From: Actinopolymorpha pittospori
GTDB taxonomy: Bacteria > Actinomycetota > Actinomycetes > Propionibacteriales > Actinopolymorphaceae
Assembly: GCF_014873875.1 (NCBI RefSeq)
Contig: NZ_JADBEM010000001.1
Span: forward strand, 3,658,001 to 3,722,000
Direction of reading: 5' to 3'
DNA: 64,000 nt
Shown: positions 8,902-16,470 of the stretch, one piece after another
How the letters are laid out: each line of letters opens with the position of its first letter
Position numbering within the stretch: position 1 is the stretch's first letter
The notes under the pieces: model-generated
What the model saw: the letters and a program-made list of their open reading frames with translations, nothing else
Told to the model about the DNA's origin: nothing
Databases searched by the model: none
Program-made: the position numbers and the translations under genes

Positions 8902-8962
8902 CATGATCGGCCACCAACCGTGGGGCGTAGCCTGACAGGGCTGGTCGAACGGTGCCGACGGC

Positions 8963-8992
8963 ATGCGACAAGATCCCGGATGCGACAGGATC
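8963..8992 (+). repeat. Direct repeat ATGCGACARGATC upstream of proline dehydrogenase
   Basis: ATGCGACAAGATC (8963-8975) and ATGCGACAGGATC (8980-8992) repeat with a 17-bp period, between a possible -10 box (TAGCCT, 8928-8933) and the gene's ribosome binding site. This is a possible binding site in the 5' leader. Confidence 0.4.
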
Positions 8993-9017
8993 GTGGTCAC
9001 ACGTATGGGAGGCCAGG

Positions 9018-9950
9018 GTGGTGCTACGCCAGGCGCTGCTGACCGGCGCCCGCAGTGAGCGGCTACGCAAGCTCGTCTCCACGATGCCGGTCTCCTCGGC
9101 GATCGTGTCCCGCTTCGTCGCGGGAGAGACCGCCGACGAGGCGGTGGAGGCGGCCAGGCGGTTGCTCGCCGACGGGCTCCAGTCCTCGATCGACCACCTC
9201 GGCGAGGACACCCTCGACCGGGAGCAGGCGACGCGCACCACGAACGCCTACCTCACGCTGCTGGAGCGACTGTCCCGCGCTGGGCTGACCCGCGGCGCCG
9301 AGGTCTCCGTCAAGCTCTCCGCGATCGGCCGGGCGCTCGGCGCCGACGGCGAGAAGATCGCGCTCGACAACGCCCGCACCATCGCGCTCGCCGCCCAGAA
9401 CGCCGGCACCACCCTGACCCTCGACATGGAGGAGCACACGACCGTCGACTCGACGCTGTCGGTACTGCACGAGCTTCGCCGCGACTTCCCCGAGACCGGC
9501 GCGGTCCTGCAGGCCTATCTCCACCGCACCGAGGCCGACTGCCGTGACCTCGCCCACGAGGGCTCCCGGGTGCGCCTGTGCAAGGGCGCCTACAACGAGC
9601 CGCCGTTCGTCGCCTACCAGAAGCCGAACGACGTCGACCGCGCCTTCGTTCGCTGCCTGAAGATCCTCATGGCCGGGCAGGGGTATCCCATGGTCGCGAC
9701 CCACGACCCCCGCTTGATCGAGATCGCCAGCGCCCTCGCCATGCGGCACGACCGGTCCCGCGGCAGCTACGAGTTCCAGATGCTCTACGGCATCCGGCCC
9801 CAGGAGCAGTTGCGCCTGGTCGCGCTCGGGGACACGGTCCGGGTCTACGTGCCGTACGGCGACCAGTGGTACGCCTACCTGATGCGACGGCTGGCCGAGC
9901 GTCCGGCCAACACCGGATTCTTCGTCCGGTCGCTCCTCACCCGGTCCTGA
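9018..9950 (+). CDS. Proline dehydrogenase
   Basis: Monofunctional proline dehydrogenase of about 310 residues. It oxidises L-proline to pyrroline-5-carboxylate with FAD, passing electrons to the quinone pool at the membrane face. The PutA-type barrel motifs are visible: VSVKLSAIG, LTLDMEEH, VLQAYLHRTEADC, RLCKGAYNEP, MVATHDPRLIE, YEFQMLYGIR and the C-terminal YVPYGDQWYAYLMRRLAERPAN. I prefer GTG 9018 because GGGAGG ends five bases before it; the frame extends to 8952 without such support. It lies next to proC, which runs the reverse chemistry with NADPH, so the pair manages proline turnover. Confidence 0.93.
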   Translation: MVLRQALLTGARSERLRKLVSTMPVSSAIVSRFVAGETADEAVEAARRLLADGLQSSIDHLGEDTLDREQATRTTNAYLTLLERLSRAGLTRGAEVSVKLSAIGRALGADGEKIALDNARTIALAAQNAGTTLTLDMEEHTTVDSTLSVLHELRRDFPETGAVLQAYLHRTEADCRDLAHEGSRVRLCKGAYNEPPFVAYQKPNDVDRAFVRCLKILMAGQGYPMVATHDPRLIEIASALAMRHDRSRGSYEFQMLYGIRPQEQLRLVALGDTVRVYVPYGDQWYAYLMRRLAERPANTGFFVRSLLTRS

Positions 9951-9987
9951 CGGACGTGGGCGGCGCGGAGGCGCCCACGGAGGTGTC

Positions 9988-10029
9988 CACGGGGGCGCAC
10001 CCACGGGGGCGCACCCACGGGGGCGCACC
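9988..10029 (+). repeat. Three perfect 14-bp tandem repeats before proC
   Basis: CACGGGGGCGCACC is repeated three times without error in the 122-base gap between proline dehydrogenase and proC. A related GGAGGTGTC sequence precedes the array. Function unknown. Confidence 0.85.
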
Positions 10030-10072
10030 GGAGCGCAGGCACGGTCGGCGGTAACGAACGGAAGGAAGATCC

Positions 10073-10891
10073 ATGAGTGCGGGACAGCACACCCTGGCGA
10101 TGGTCGGCGCGGGCAAGATGGGCGAGGCCATCCTGTCGGGGTTGCTTCGAGCCGGCTGGCCGCCGTCCAGGCTGATCGCGACGGCTCGCCGCCCCGAACG
10201 CCGGGCGCAGCTCGCCGAGCGCTACGGCGTCCGGGTCCTGTCCAACGCCGAGGCCGCCGCCCAGGCCGACGTCCTGGTGATCGGTGTGAAGCCGCAGGAC
10301 GCCGCGACCCTGCTGGAGGACCTGGGGCCCCGCGTACCCTCCGGCAAACTGATCATCTCGTTGTGCGCCGGGCTGCCGACGTCGTTCTTCGAGAAGCGGC
10401 TGCCCGAGTCGACCCCCGTGGTCCGCGTCATGTCCAACACGCCGGCTCTGGTCGACCAGGCGATGAGCGCCATCTCGGCCGGTTCGCACGCCAGCGCCGA
10501 GCACCTGACCTTGACCGAGGAACTGCTGCGCCCGCTGGGCGAGACGATCCAGGTGCCGGAGTCCCAGCAGGACGCCGTGACGGCCCTGTCGGGTTCGGGG
10601 CCGGCGTACTTCTACTACCTCGTCGAGGCGATGACGGACGCCGGAATCCTGCTCGGGCTGCCCCGGCAGGTCGCCCACGACCTGATCGTGCAGGCGGCCC
10701 TCGGCGCGGCGGTCATGCTGCGGGAGTCCGGTGAGCACCCGGTCACCCTGCGGGAGGCGGTGACCTCCCCGGGCGGAACCACCATCAGCGCGATCCGGGA
10801 GCTCGAGAGTCACCGGGTCCGCGCGGCGGTCCTGGACGCCATCGAGGCGGCCCGCGACCGGGCGCGCGAGTTGGCCGCGTCGGTCGACTGA
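10073..10891 (+). CDS. proC: Pyrroline-5-carboxylate reductase
   Basis: The enzyme reduces pyrroline-5-carboxylate to L-proline with NADPH, the last step of proline synthesis. At 272 residues it is the family's normal length. The N-terminal Rossmann motif is VGAGKMGEAILSG. The VIGVKPQD and MSNTPALV segments, the SGSGPAYFYYLVEAM helix and the C-terminal signature VTSPGGTTISAIREL are all present. GGAAGGAAG lies just before ATG 10073. A tandem-repeat gap separates it from proline dehydrogenase, so it may have its own promoter. Confidence 0.96.
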   Translation: MSAGQHTLAMVGAGKMGEAILSGLLRAGWPPSRLIATARRPERRAQLAERYGVRVLSNAEAAAQADVLVIGVKPQDAATLLEDLGPRVPSGKLIISLCAGLPTSFFEKRLPESTPVVRVMSNTPALVDQAMSAISAGSHASAEHLTLTEELLRPLGETIQVPESQQDAVTALSGSGPAYFYYLVEAMTDAGILLGLPRQVAHDLIVQAALGAAVMLRESGEHPVTLREAVTSPGGTTISAIRELESHRVRAAVLDAIEAARDRARELAASVD

Positions 10892-10903
10892 CCGAGGCGC
10901 GCC

Positions 10904-11344
10904 TCAGCCGTCCGCGCGGCGCAGGTACAGGAAGTCGGAGACGCCGACCCGCGTCAGGATCACCTTGACGACAGCCGGCATGTCGTCGCGGCGTTCGTCG
11001 TGCACGATTCGGGGAGCCCGCAGCCGCACCGTCCGGCCCCGGGTCGTCAGCTCGCAGCCGCCCGCCGCGAGGACGTTCTTCACCCAGTCGGTGGTCGGTC
11101 CGTACGTCAGGGCGACGACGTAGCCGTCGCCTCGACGGAAGACGTTGACCGGCGTCCGGTAGCGGCGACCCGAACGCCGGCCCTCGTGCACGACGAAGCC
11201 GAACCCCGGCGCCCAGCCGGCGATCCGGCCCGTGATCCGGTTGGTGACGACTCGGTTGAAACGCGCGAGGCCCTTGCTCAGCACCATGCCCTGATCGTCC
11301 CGGAGAACCGCGCGTGGTTCAACGGGATGCGGGGACTCGGCCAC
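10904..11344 (-). CDS. F420-dependent nitroreductase family (Ddn/DUF385-like) protein
   Basis: A small protein (146 residues from GTG 11344; 127 from ATG 11287) of the deazaflavin-dependent nitroreductase family. FVVHEGRRSGRRYRTPVNVF, the glycine/arginine-rich cofactor-contact segment, and DWVKNVLAAGGCEL are typical. These split-barrel proteins bind coenzyme F420, quinones or fatty acids. The GTG start directly follows the trpS stop (TGAGTG), which suggests cotranscription with trpS; the internal ATG has only weak ribosome-binding sequence, so the start is uncertain. The substrate is unknown. Confidence 0.75.
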   Translation of the reverse strand: MAESPHPVEPRAVLRDDQGMVLSKGLARFNRVVTNRITGRIAGWAPGFGFVVHEGRRSGRRYRTPVNVFRRGDGYVVALTYGPTTDWVKNVLAAGGCELTTRGRTVRLRAPRIVHDERRDDMPAVVKVILTRVGVSDFLYLRRADG

Positions 11345-12325
11345 TCACAAACCCATCGCCGCCCGGGCGGCGGCGACGGTGGGTGTGGTGAGGTCGCGGG
11401 CCCGTTCGGCGCCGAGTCGCAGCGTCGCGTCGACGTAGGCCGGGTCCGTCTCGAGTTCGGCGTACTTCTTCTGCAGGGGTTCCAGGACCGCGACCACCGC
11501 GTCGGCGGTGTCCCGCTTCAGGGTGGCGTAGGAGGAGTAGCGGCTCGCGAGGGCCGGCAGGTCCGTCTCGCCCACACATCCGGCGAGGATGTCGAGGAGG
11601 TTGGCCACGCCTGGCTTGCGCTCGACGTCGTAGCTGACCTCCCGACCCGGATCGGTGACCGCGCGCATCACCTTCCGGCGTACGACGTCGGGCGCGTCCA
11701 GCAGCCGCACCGACCCGGGTGCGTCGTCCGGGGCGTCCTTGCTCATCTTGGCGTTCGGGTCCTGCAGGTCCATCACCCGCGCGCCGACCACCGCGTGGCT
11801 CATCTCCGGTACGACGAACACCGGCCCGTACGTCCGGTTGAAGCGGACGGCGAGGTCGCGGGTCAGTTCGAGGTGCTGGCGCTGGTCGTCGCCGACGGGC
11901 ACCTCGGTCGTGCCGTACGCCAGGATGTCGGCCGCCATCAGGACGGGATAGGTGTACAGCGAGACGCGGGTCCCCGGCTGCGCGCGACCCTTCTCCTTGA
12001 ACTGGATCATCCGGTTGAGTTCGCCGACGTAGGCGGTGGACTCCAGCAGGTAGGCGAGTTCGGTGTGGGCGGGGATGTCGCTCTGCCGGGCGACCACACA
12101 GACCGCCGGGTCGAGGCCGGCCGCGAGGTAGAGGGTCGCGGCCTCCCGGGTGAGCCGGCGCAGCCGTGCCGGGTCGTGGTGGACGGTGAGGGCGTGCAGG
12201 TCGACCACGCTGAACACGCAGCGGGCTTCGTGTTGCACGTCCACGAACCGGCGCAGGGCGCCGAGGTAGTTGCCGAGGGTGAGGTGGCCGGTGGGTTTGA
12301 TGCCGGAGAAGATCGTGCGGGCCAT
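11345..12325 (-). CDS. trpS: Tryptophanyl-tRNA synthetase
   Basis: Class I synthetase charging tRNA-Trp, 326 residues. The HIGH-type motif is TGHLTLGNYLGAL near the N-terminus and the KMSKS-type motif is NAKMSKDAPDD at about residue 195. The active-site segments SGIKPTG and VPVGDDQRQHLELTRDLA are also clear. GAAAGG lies upstream of ATG 12325. The 5' region carries a Trp-leader attenuator about 50 bases upstream of the start, so expression should rise when charged tRNA-Trp is scarce. It is probably cotranscribed with the Ddn-like gene downstream. Confidence 0.96.
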   Translation of the reverse strand: MARTIFSGIKPTGHLTLGNYLGALRRFVDVQHEARCVFSVVDLHALTVHHDPARLRRLTREAATLYLAAGLDPAVCVVARQSDIPAHTELAYLLESTAYVGELNRMIQFKEKGRAQPGTRVSLYTYPVLMAADILAYGTTEVPVGDDQRQHLELTRDLAVRFNRTYGPVFVVPEMSHAVVGARVMDLQDPNAKMSKDAPDDAPGSVRLLDAPDVVRRKVMRAVTDPGREVSYDVERKPGVANLLDILAGCVGETDLPALASRYSSYATLKRDTADAVVAVLEPLQKKYAELETDPAYVDATLRLGAERARDLTTPTVAAARAAMGL

Positions 12326-12375
12326 CGGTGCTGCCTTTCGGGTCGAAGCCGCCCGGGCGAGGTCACCGTGTGCAC

Positions 12376-12453
12376 GAAAAACGGCCGCCCTCGCTGGGAC
12401 GGCCGTGGATGCTGGGTCGCGGGTACGCGAGATCGGGCCGCCCTAGGCGGCCC
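12376..12453 (-). promoter_or_regulatory. Ribosome-mediated attenuator of trpS
   Basis: Reading the minus strand, GGGCCGCC and GGCGGCCC (12453-12446 and 12442-12435) form hairpin 1:2 around the leader stop codon. ACGGCCGTCCC (12406-12396) and GGGCGGCCGT (12390-12381), followed by five T, form terminator 3:4. Strand 2 (GGGCGGCC, 12443-12436) can instead pair with GGCCG(T)CCC of strand 3, which would be the antiterminator. The Trp codons of the leader peptide lie at the 5' edge of strand 1. This is the textbook attenuation layout. Confidence 0.82.
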
Positions 12454-12484
12454 ACCAACCAAGAAGTCGGAACGACGTACGCAC
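12443..12484 (-). CDS. Trp leader peptide of trpS, 13 residues with two adjacent Trp
   Basis: GTG at 12484 opens a 13-codon frame, MRTSFRLLGWWAA, ending in TAG at 12443. Two consecutive TGG codons sit three to four codons before the stop. There is no ribosome binding site; instead a TATCGT box ends six bases upstream, so the transcript is probably leaderless. Two Trp in 13 residues is far above chance, and their place beside hairpin 1:2 of the attenuator supports a sensing role: stalling at TGG would block strand 1 and free strand 2 to pair with strand 3. The peptide itself probably has no function. Confidence 0.8.
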   Translation of the reverse strand: MRTSFRLLGWWAA

Positions 12485-12490
12485 GGGACC

Positions 12491-12496
12491 ACGATA
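12491..12496 (-). promoter_or_regulatory. -10 box TATCGT for the trpS leader
   Basis: TATCGT on the minus strand, six bases before the leader GTG. No convincing -35 hexamer was found. Confidence 0.5.
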
Positions 12497-12538
12497 GCCG
12501 CTCGCCGGCGCGGTCGGCGGACTGCGAGGATGCTCGCC

Positions 12539-13117
12539 GTGACCAACGTTGATCAGCACGCGGAGTCCATGCCGGCCGGGAACGACGGCGCCGGCGACGG
12601 CGTGGCCGAGGTGCGCGTCCGGCGTCTGCACGAGGACGACTGGCAGGAGCTTCGACCCGTCCGCCTGGAGGCGTTGCAGGAGGCGCCGATGGCGTTCGGC
12701 TCGACCTACGCCCGTGAGGTGGCCTTCACCGAGGCCGACTGGCGGGGCCGGCTCGGCCGGACGTCCGTGATGTTCCTCGCGTACGGGCCCGATCCGGACC
12801 TTCCGCCGATCGGGATGGCCGGCGGCTACCAGCCCGACTGGACGCCGGGTGCGATCGAGTTGGTGGGGATGTGGGTACGCCCCTCCGCCCGCGGTCAGCG
12901 CGTGGGCGACCCGCTGGTCGAGGCCGTCGTCGGGTGGGCGGGGGAGGTCGGGGCGGCCGACGTGCGGCTGTGGCTGGCCGAGGGAAACACCTCCGCCCAG
13001 CGGCTCTACGCCCGGCTGGGCTTCGTCGAGACGGGGGAGCGGCAGCCATTGCCGCACGACGAGACCCGGACCGAGATCGGCATGATCCGCCCGGCCGCGC
13101 CGAACCCGTCCGCCTGA
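12539..13117 (+). CDS. GNAT-family N-acetyltransferase
   Basis: About 192 residues with the GNAT fold: VRVRRLHEDDWQELRPVRLEAL at the start, the acceptor-side strand ELVGMWVRPSARGQRVGDPLVEAVVGWA holding the acetyl-CoA pyrophosphate loop (consensus R/QxxGxG/A, here RGQRVG), and the C-terminal AEGNTSAQRLYARLGFVETGE. It transfers an acetyl group from acetyl-CoA to an unknown amine. GTG 12539 is preferred because GAGG ends nine bases before it. The gene starts 55 bases from the trpS leader peptide on the other strand, so the two promoters are back to back. Confidence 0.85.
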   Translation: MTNVDQHAESMPAGNDGAGDGVAEVRVRRLHEDDWQELRPVRLEALQEAPMAFGSTYAREVAFTEADWRGRLGRTSVMFLAYGPDPDLPPIGMAGGYQPDWTPGAIELVGMWVRPSARGQRVGDPLVEAVVGWAGEVGAADVRLWLAEGNTSAQRLYARLGFVETGERQPLPHDETRTEIGMIRPAAPNPSA

Positions 13118-13128
13118 GGCTGGCCGGG

Positions 13129-14682
13129 TCAGGCGTGGCGCATGTTCCTCGCTCGCGGCAGGGCGGTCAGGCCGAGGATGAGGACCGAGAGCCCACGTGC
13201 GGTGAGGAACGCGATGATCGCCAGGACGACGACGGTGATGTCCGGCGCGTACCCGAACGCGGTGGAGATCGGCATCGCCCCGCCGGCGCCCATCGTCGCG
13301 CCGAGGCCGAAGAAGACGAGTGCGTACACCGCGGCGGCGGCGAGGAGGCTGACCACCGTCGGAACGATCACCGCACGAGTGACACCCCGCTTCGCGACGC
13401 GTCCGGGCAGCAGCCGCGCGCGGCGGACCAGGCGAATCACCGACACCACCATGGCGAGCAGGATCAGCGCGGCCACCAGGTCGACCAGGCCGTAGGTCGT
13501 CAGGAAGACGTGGCTGGTCTGCGGTGTGGTCGCACCGGTCAGGATGGACAGCGCGCCTTCGTACGCGCCCGCGGTGTCGAACAGGACACCGTTGTACGCC
13601 GTGAGCACGACCAGGCCAGCCCGTTGGTCGGGGAGCAGGCCCAGGTTGGCGGAGAAGGTCGCCGTGTCGCCCTCGTGGGACACGACGGGCTGCCCGTGCA
13701 GGGTCCCGACGCCCCATCCGAACCCGTAGCCGTCGCTGTCGGGGATCGCGTCGTCGGCTGTCACCGTGGTCGAGGCGCTGTGCATCAGTTTCAGGCCCGC
13801 CGCCGACACGATCCGGGTCCCCTGGAAGGTGCCGTCAAGCTGCGCTTGCATGTAGTGGGTCATGTCCTCGGCGGTCGAGATCAGGTACCCGTCGGGCAGC
13901 GCTCCCGGGAACGCCGGGGTGCGCCCGGCGACGTCGACTCCGAACCACACCGACGATCCGTCGGGTAGTCCGTCCCCGCGCGCGGCGGCGAGATCGGTGT
14001 AGCTGTGCGTCATCCTCAGCGGGCCGAAGATGTGGTCGCGTACGTAGTCGGCGTAGGGCTGGCCGCTGACCTGCTGGACGACCAGCCCGAGCGTGGCGAA
14101 GTCCTTGTTGCAGTAGTGGAAGGTCTTCCCCGGCGTGCTCACCAGGTGCACGTCGGCCAGCGCGCGGACGCGTTGTTCCAGCGTGACGTCTGGTGTGTTG
14201 AGGTCGACGGTGCCGGCCGAGGTGGGCAGCCCGCTGGTCTGGTCGAGCAGCTGCCGGATCGTGAGGACCGCGTCCGGATCGGCGGTCCGAAACCATGGGA
14301 GGTAGCGCGTGACCGGAGCGTCGAGGTCGATCGTGCCTCGGTCGACGAGCTGCATGACCGCGAGAGCGGTGAACGACTTGCTGAGCGAGCCGAGCAGGAA
14401 GGGCGTCGAGGTCGAAACCCGGTCACCCACGGCTCCCGAGGCGGTGACGCGACCGTCGCGGACCACCGCGAACGCCGCGGCCGGCGCGTGTGCGGCGGCG
14501 AGTTGCTCCCGGGCGAAGGTGGCGGCCCGCTGGTCGACACGCGCTGTGTCGGTGGGCGCCTCCGCGTGGGCCGGTCCCGCGGCCAGAGCTGCGAGCACTC
14601 CTGTCCGGAAGAGCAGGTCGTCACGAACCAGCCCGACAGGCGTGTGGTGTTCATATCGGAGACTGTCCTTTCGCGCGGGCAC
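13129..14682 (-). CDS. Membrane-anchored serine hydrolase of the class C beta-lactamase/PBP4 family
   Basis: About 517 residues. The penicilloyl-hydrolase fold spans roughly 45-360: SLSK (Ser-x-x-Lys nucleophile), YCN (Tyr-x-Asn) and HEGDT (third motif region). The C-terminal ~130 residues contain about four hydrophobic helices that would hold the protein in the membrane with the enzyme outside. Such proteins are D-Ala peptidases, esterases or resistance-unrelated hydrolases. The N-terminus is uncertain. GTG 14682 gives a frame whose signal peptide (VLAALAAGPAHA) is short. ATG 14654, preceded by AAGGAC, opens a different frame, so a sequencing or natural frameshift near the start is possible. 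Confidence 0.8.
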   Translation of the reverse strand: MPARKDSLRYEHHTPVGLVRDDLLFRTGVLAALAAGPAHAEAPTDTARVDQRAATFAREQLAAAHAPAAAFAVVRDGRVTASGAVGDRVSTSTPFLLGSLSKSFTALAVMQLVDRGTIDLDAPVTRYLPWFRTADPDAVLTIRQLLDQTSGLPTSAGTVDLNTPDVTLEQRVRALADVHLVSTPGKTFHYCNKDFATLGLVVQQVSGQPYADYVRDHIFGPLRMTHSYTDLAAARGDGLPDGSSVWFGVDVAGRTPAFPGALPDGYLISTAEDMTHYMQAQLDGTFQGTRIVSAAGLKLMHSASTTVTADDAIPDSDGYGFGWGVGTLHGQPVVSHEGDTATFSANLGLLPDQRAGLVVLTAYNGVLFDTAGAYEGALSILTGATTPQTSHVFLTTYGLVDLVAALILLAMVVSVIRLVRRARLLPGRVAKRGVTRAVIVPTVVSLLAAAAVYALVFFGLGATMGAGGAMPISTAFGYAPDITVVVLAIIAFLTARGLSVLILGLTALPRARNMRHA

Positions 14683-14801
14683 GGCGATGTGGTCCCGCGG
14701 TCATGCTGGGACCGACTCCCGTCGTGTGGGAGCCGGTGAGGGGCGAGTCCCGCGAGGTGGCGGGAGCTGGTGGTGGGGGCGCCGTACCCCCGACGCAGCC
14801 G

Positions 14802-15353
14802 TCAGGCTGGTCGCGTCGCGGCCCGGATCTCCCAGGCCAGGTCGAGGAGTTCGGGGTACCACTCCTCGTTGTCCCGCAGCAGAGTCCGCGCCTCCGGCAA
14901 CGGAACGACGCGGACCTCCTCGACCTGTTCACCGTCAGGTGGGTTGCTCGGCGTCGCGTCGACCACGACGTCGGTGACACACCACAGCCACGCCTTCTCC
15001 GGATGTGGAAGGTGCGGACGGTACGGCTCGGGGCCGTCGTCGAGGCAGTAGTGAGCGCCGATCCAGTGCAGGGGTCCGACCCGTCGGGCCCCGGCCTCTT
15101 CGGCGATCTCGCGGTCGACGGTCTGCAGGACGGTTTCGCCGGGCTCCCGGGTGCCGCCGGGCAGGAACCAGTCGCGCTTCGCCCGGCACACGGCGATCTC
15201 GGTGCCGACGAACCCGACGACGTGGATGCTCTGGACCAGCGGCTCGGGCGGCAGCGTGGTGGAGAACCGCGCGTCCAGCCCGCCCCACTCCCACCGCTGC
15301 GGCGTGTGCAGGAGCGGGAAGCGTTCGGCCGGAGTCGCGGGCTTCTCTTCCAT
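14802..15353 (-). CDS. NUDIX hydrolase
   Basis: About 183 residues. The Nudix box is complete: GGTREPGETVLQTVDREI plus AEEAG, matching G-x5-E-x7-REUxEExGU, with the Glu residues that bind Mg2+. Family members hydrolyse nucleoside diphosphates linked to other groups. ATG 15353 has no ribosome binding site but a TAGAGT box sits seven bases upstream, suggesting a leaderless mRNA. The C-terminal ELLDLAWEIRAATRP helix is unremarkable. The substrate is unknown. Confidence 0.88.
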   Translation of the reverse strand: MEEKPATPAERFPLLHTPQRWEWGGLDARFSTTLPPEPLVQSIHVVGFVGTEIAVCRAKRDWFLPGGTREPGETVLQTVDREIAEEAGARRVGPLHWIGAHYCLDDGPEPYRPHLPHPEKAWLWCVTDVVVDATPSNPPDGEQVEEVRVVPLPEARTLLRDNEEWYPELLDLAWEIRAATRPA

Positions 15354-15360
15354 GCCGGGC

Positions 15361-15366
15361 ACTCTA
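15361..15366 (-). promoter_or_regulatory. -10 box TAGAGT, leaderless NUDIX gene
   Basis: TAGAGT on the minus strand followed by seven bases and ATG 15353. Confidence 0.4.
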
Positions 15367-15456
15367 GGGTGTGTGTCTGCCTGATCATGGTCGCGTGGTG
15401 AGCGCCCCACCGGGACCGGCGTTGGCTCAGCGGCAGCGGACCGGAAGGATGGCGCC

Positions 15457-16422
15457 GTGACGACCAACCAGCCCGCCGCCCCGCCCGCCGGTCCCGTCCT
15501 GGGCGTCGACGTCGGCGGCACGCTGATCAAGGCCGCGGCCGTGGCGGCAGACGGCGAGGTGGTCGCGCGGTTGGAGCGTCCGACCCCGCCCGCCCGTGAC
15601 CCGGACACCGTCCTGTCCGCGGTCGGTTCGGTGGTGGAGACGCTGCGCGCACAGGTGCCGGATCGCGTGGAGGCGCTCGGCGTCGCCGTTCCCGGCATCA
15701 TCGACGAGGCGCGGGGCGTGGCCGTGATGGCGGCCAACCTGGGCTGGCGGGACACCCCCGTCGCCGACCTGCTCTCCGCGGCGACCGGGCTGCCGGTCGC
15801 CCTGGGCCACGACGTGCGCGCCGCGTGCGTGGCCGAATGGCGGCTCGGCGTGGCCAAGGGCGGCTCCGACGTCCTGCTCGCCACTCTCGGGACCGGCATC
15901 GGCGCGGGCGTGGTGAGTGGCGGCCGGTTGCTGGTCGGGAGCGGTTACGCCGGCCAACTCGGCCACACCGTGGTCGACCCGGACGGCCAGCGCTGCTCGT
16001 GCGGACAGCGCGGCTGCCTCGCGACGATCGCCTCGGCCACCGCCGTGGTCCGCCGGTACGCCGAGCGCACCGGAGGTGCCGAACACCCCGACGGGACGCC
16101 CGCGCTCTCGGCGCGGGACGTGGCTCAGCGCGCCCGGGCCGGTGACCCGGCGGCCGCCGCGGTCTGGGCGGACGCGGTCGGCGCCCTCGGCCGCTCGCTC
16201 GCCATCGCGGTGACGGTGTTCGGCTCCGAACTCGTCGTGCTCGGCGGCGGCCTCGCCCTCGCCGGCGACCAGCTCATCGGGCCCGTCCAGGACTCCCTGG
16301 ACGAGTGGCTGACGTTCCAGCGCCGGCCCCGCGTCGTCCGCGCCGCGATGGGCGCGGAGTCCGGTGTGCTCGGCGCGGCTCTGCTCGGCCGGGCCGCGCT
16401 GGAGGAGACGCCCGTCACCTGA
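15457..16422 (+). CDS. ROK-family sugar kinase (glucokinase-like)
   Basis: About 321 residues. LGVDVGGTLIKAA is the N-terminal ATP-binding phosphate-1 motif, GHDVRAACVAEW and LGTGIGAGVV are the sugar- and phosphate-binding segments, and CSCGQRGCL is the ROK zinc motif. In many ROK kinases a Glu follows GCL; here it is Ala (GCLATIAS), so sugar contacts may differ. The likely reaction is ATP-dependent phosphorylation of glucose or a related hexose. GTG 15457 is preceded by GGAAGGATGG. It lies 48 bases before the AcuC gene in the same direction. Confidence 0.88.
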   Translation: MTTNQPAAPPAGPVLGVDVGGTLIKAAAVAADGEVVARLERPTPPARDPDTVLSAVGSVVETLRAQVPDRVEALGVAVPGIIDEARGVAVMAANLGWRDTPVADLLSAATGLPVALGHDVRAACVAEWRLGVAKGGSDVLLATLGTGIGAGVVSGGRLLVGSGYAGQLGHTVVDPDGQRCSCGQRGCLATIASATAVVRRYAERTGGAEHPDGTPALSARDVAQRARAGDPAAAAVWADAVGALGRSLAIAVTVFGSELVVLGGGLALAGDQLIGPVQDSLDEWLTFQRRPRVVRAAMGAESGVLGAALLGRAALEETPVT

Positions 16423-16470
16423 GGCGGGGACGAGTTCCGTGTGGGGCTGCCGTCGGGCAAGGTAGGGACC

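Noticed and set aside
11000..12529. Long plus-strand frame (705 codons) across trpS
   Set aside because: Only its last ~190 codons are real (the GNAT). The rest is antisense to trpS and the Ddn-like gene, and its translation shows no domain.
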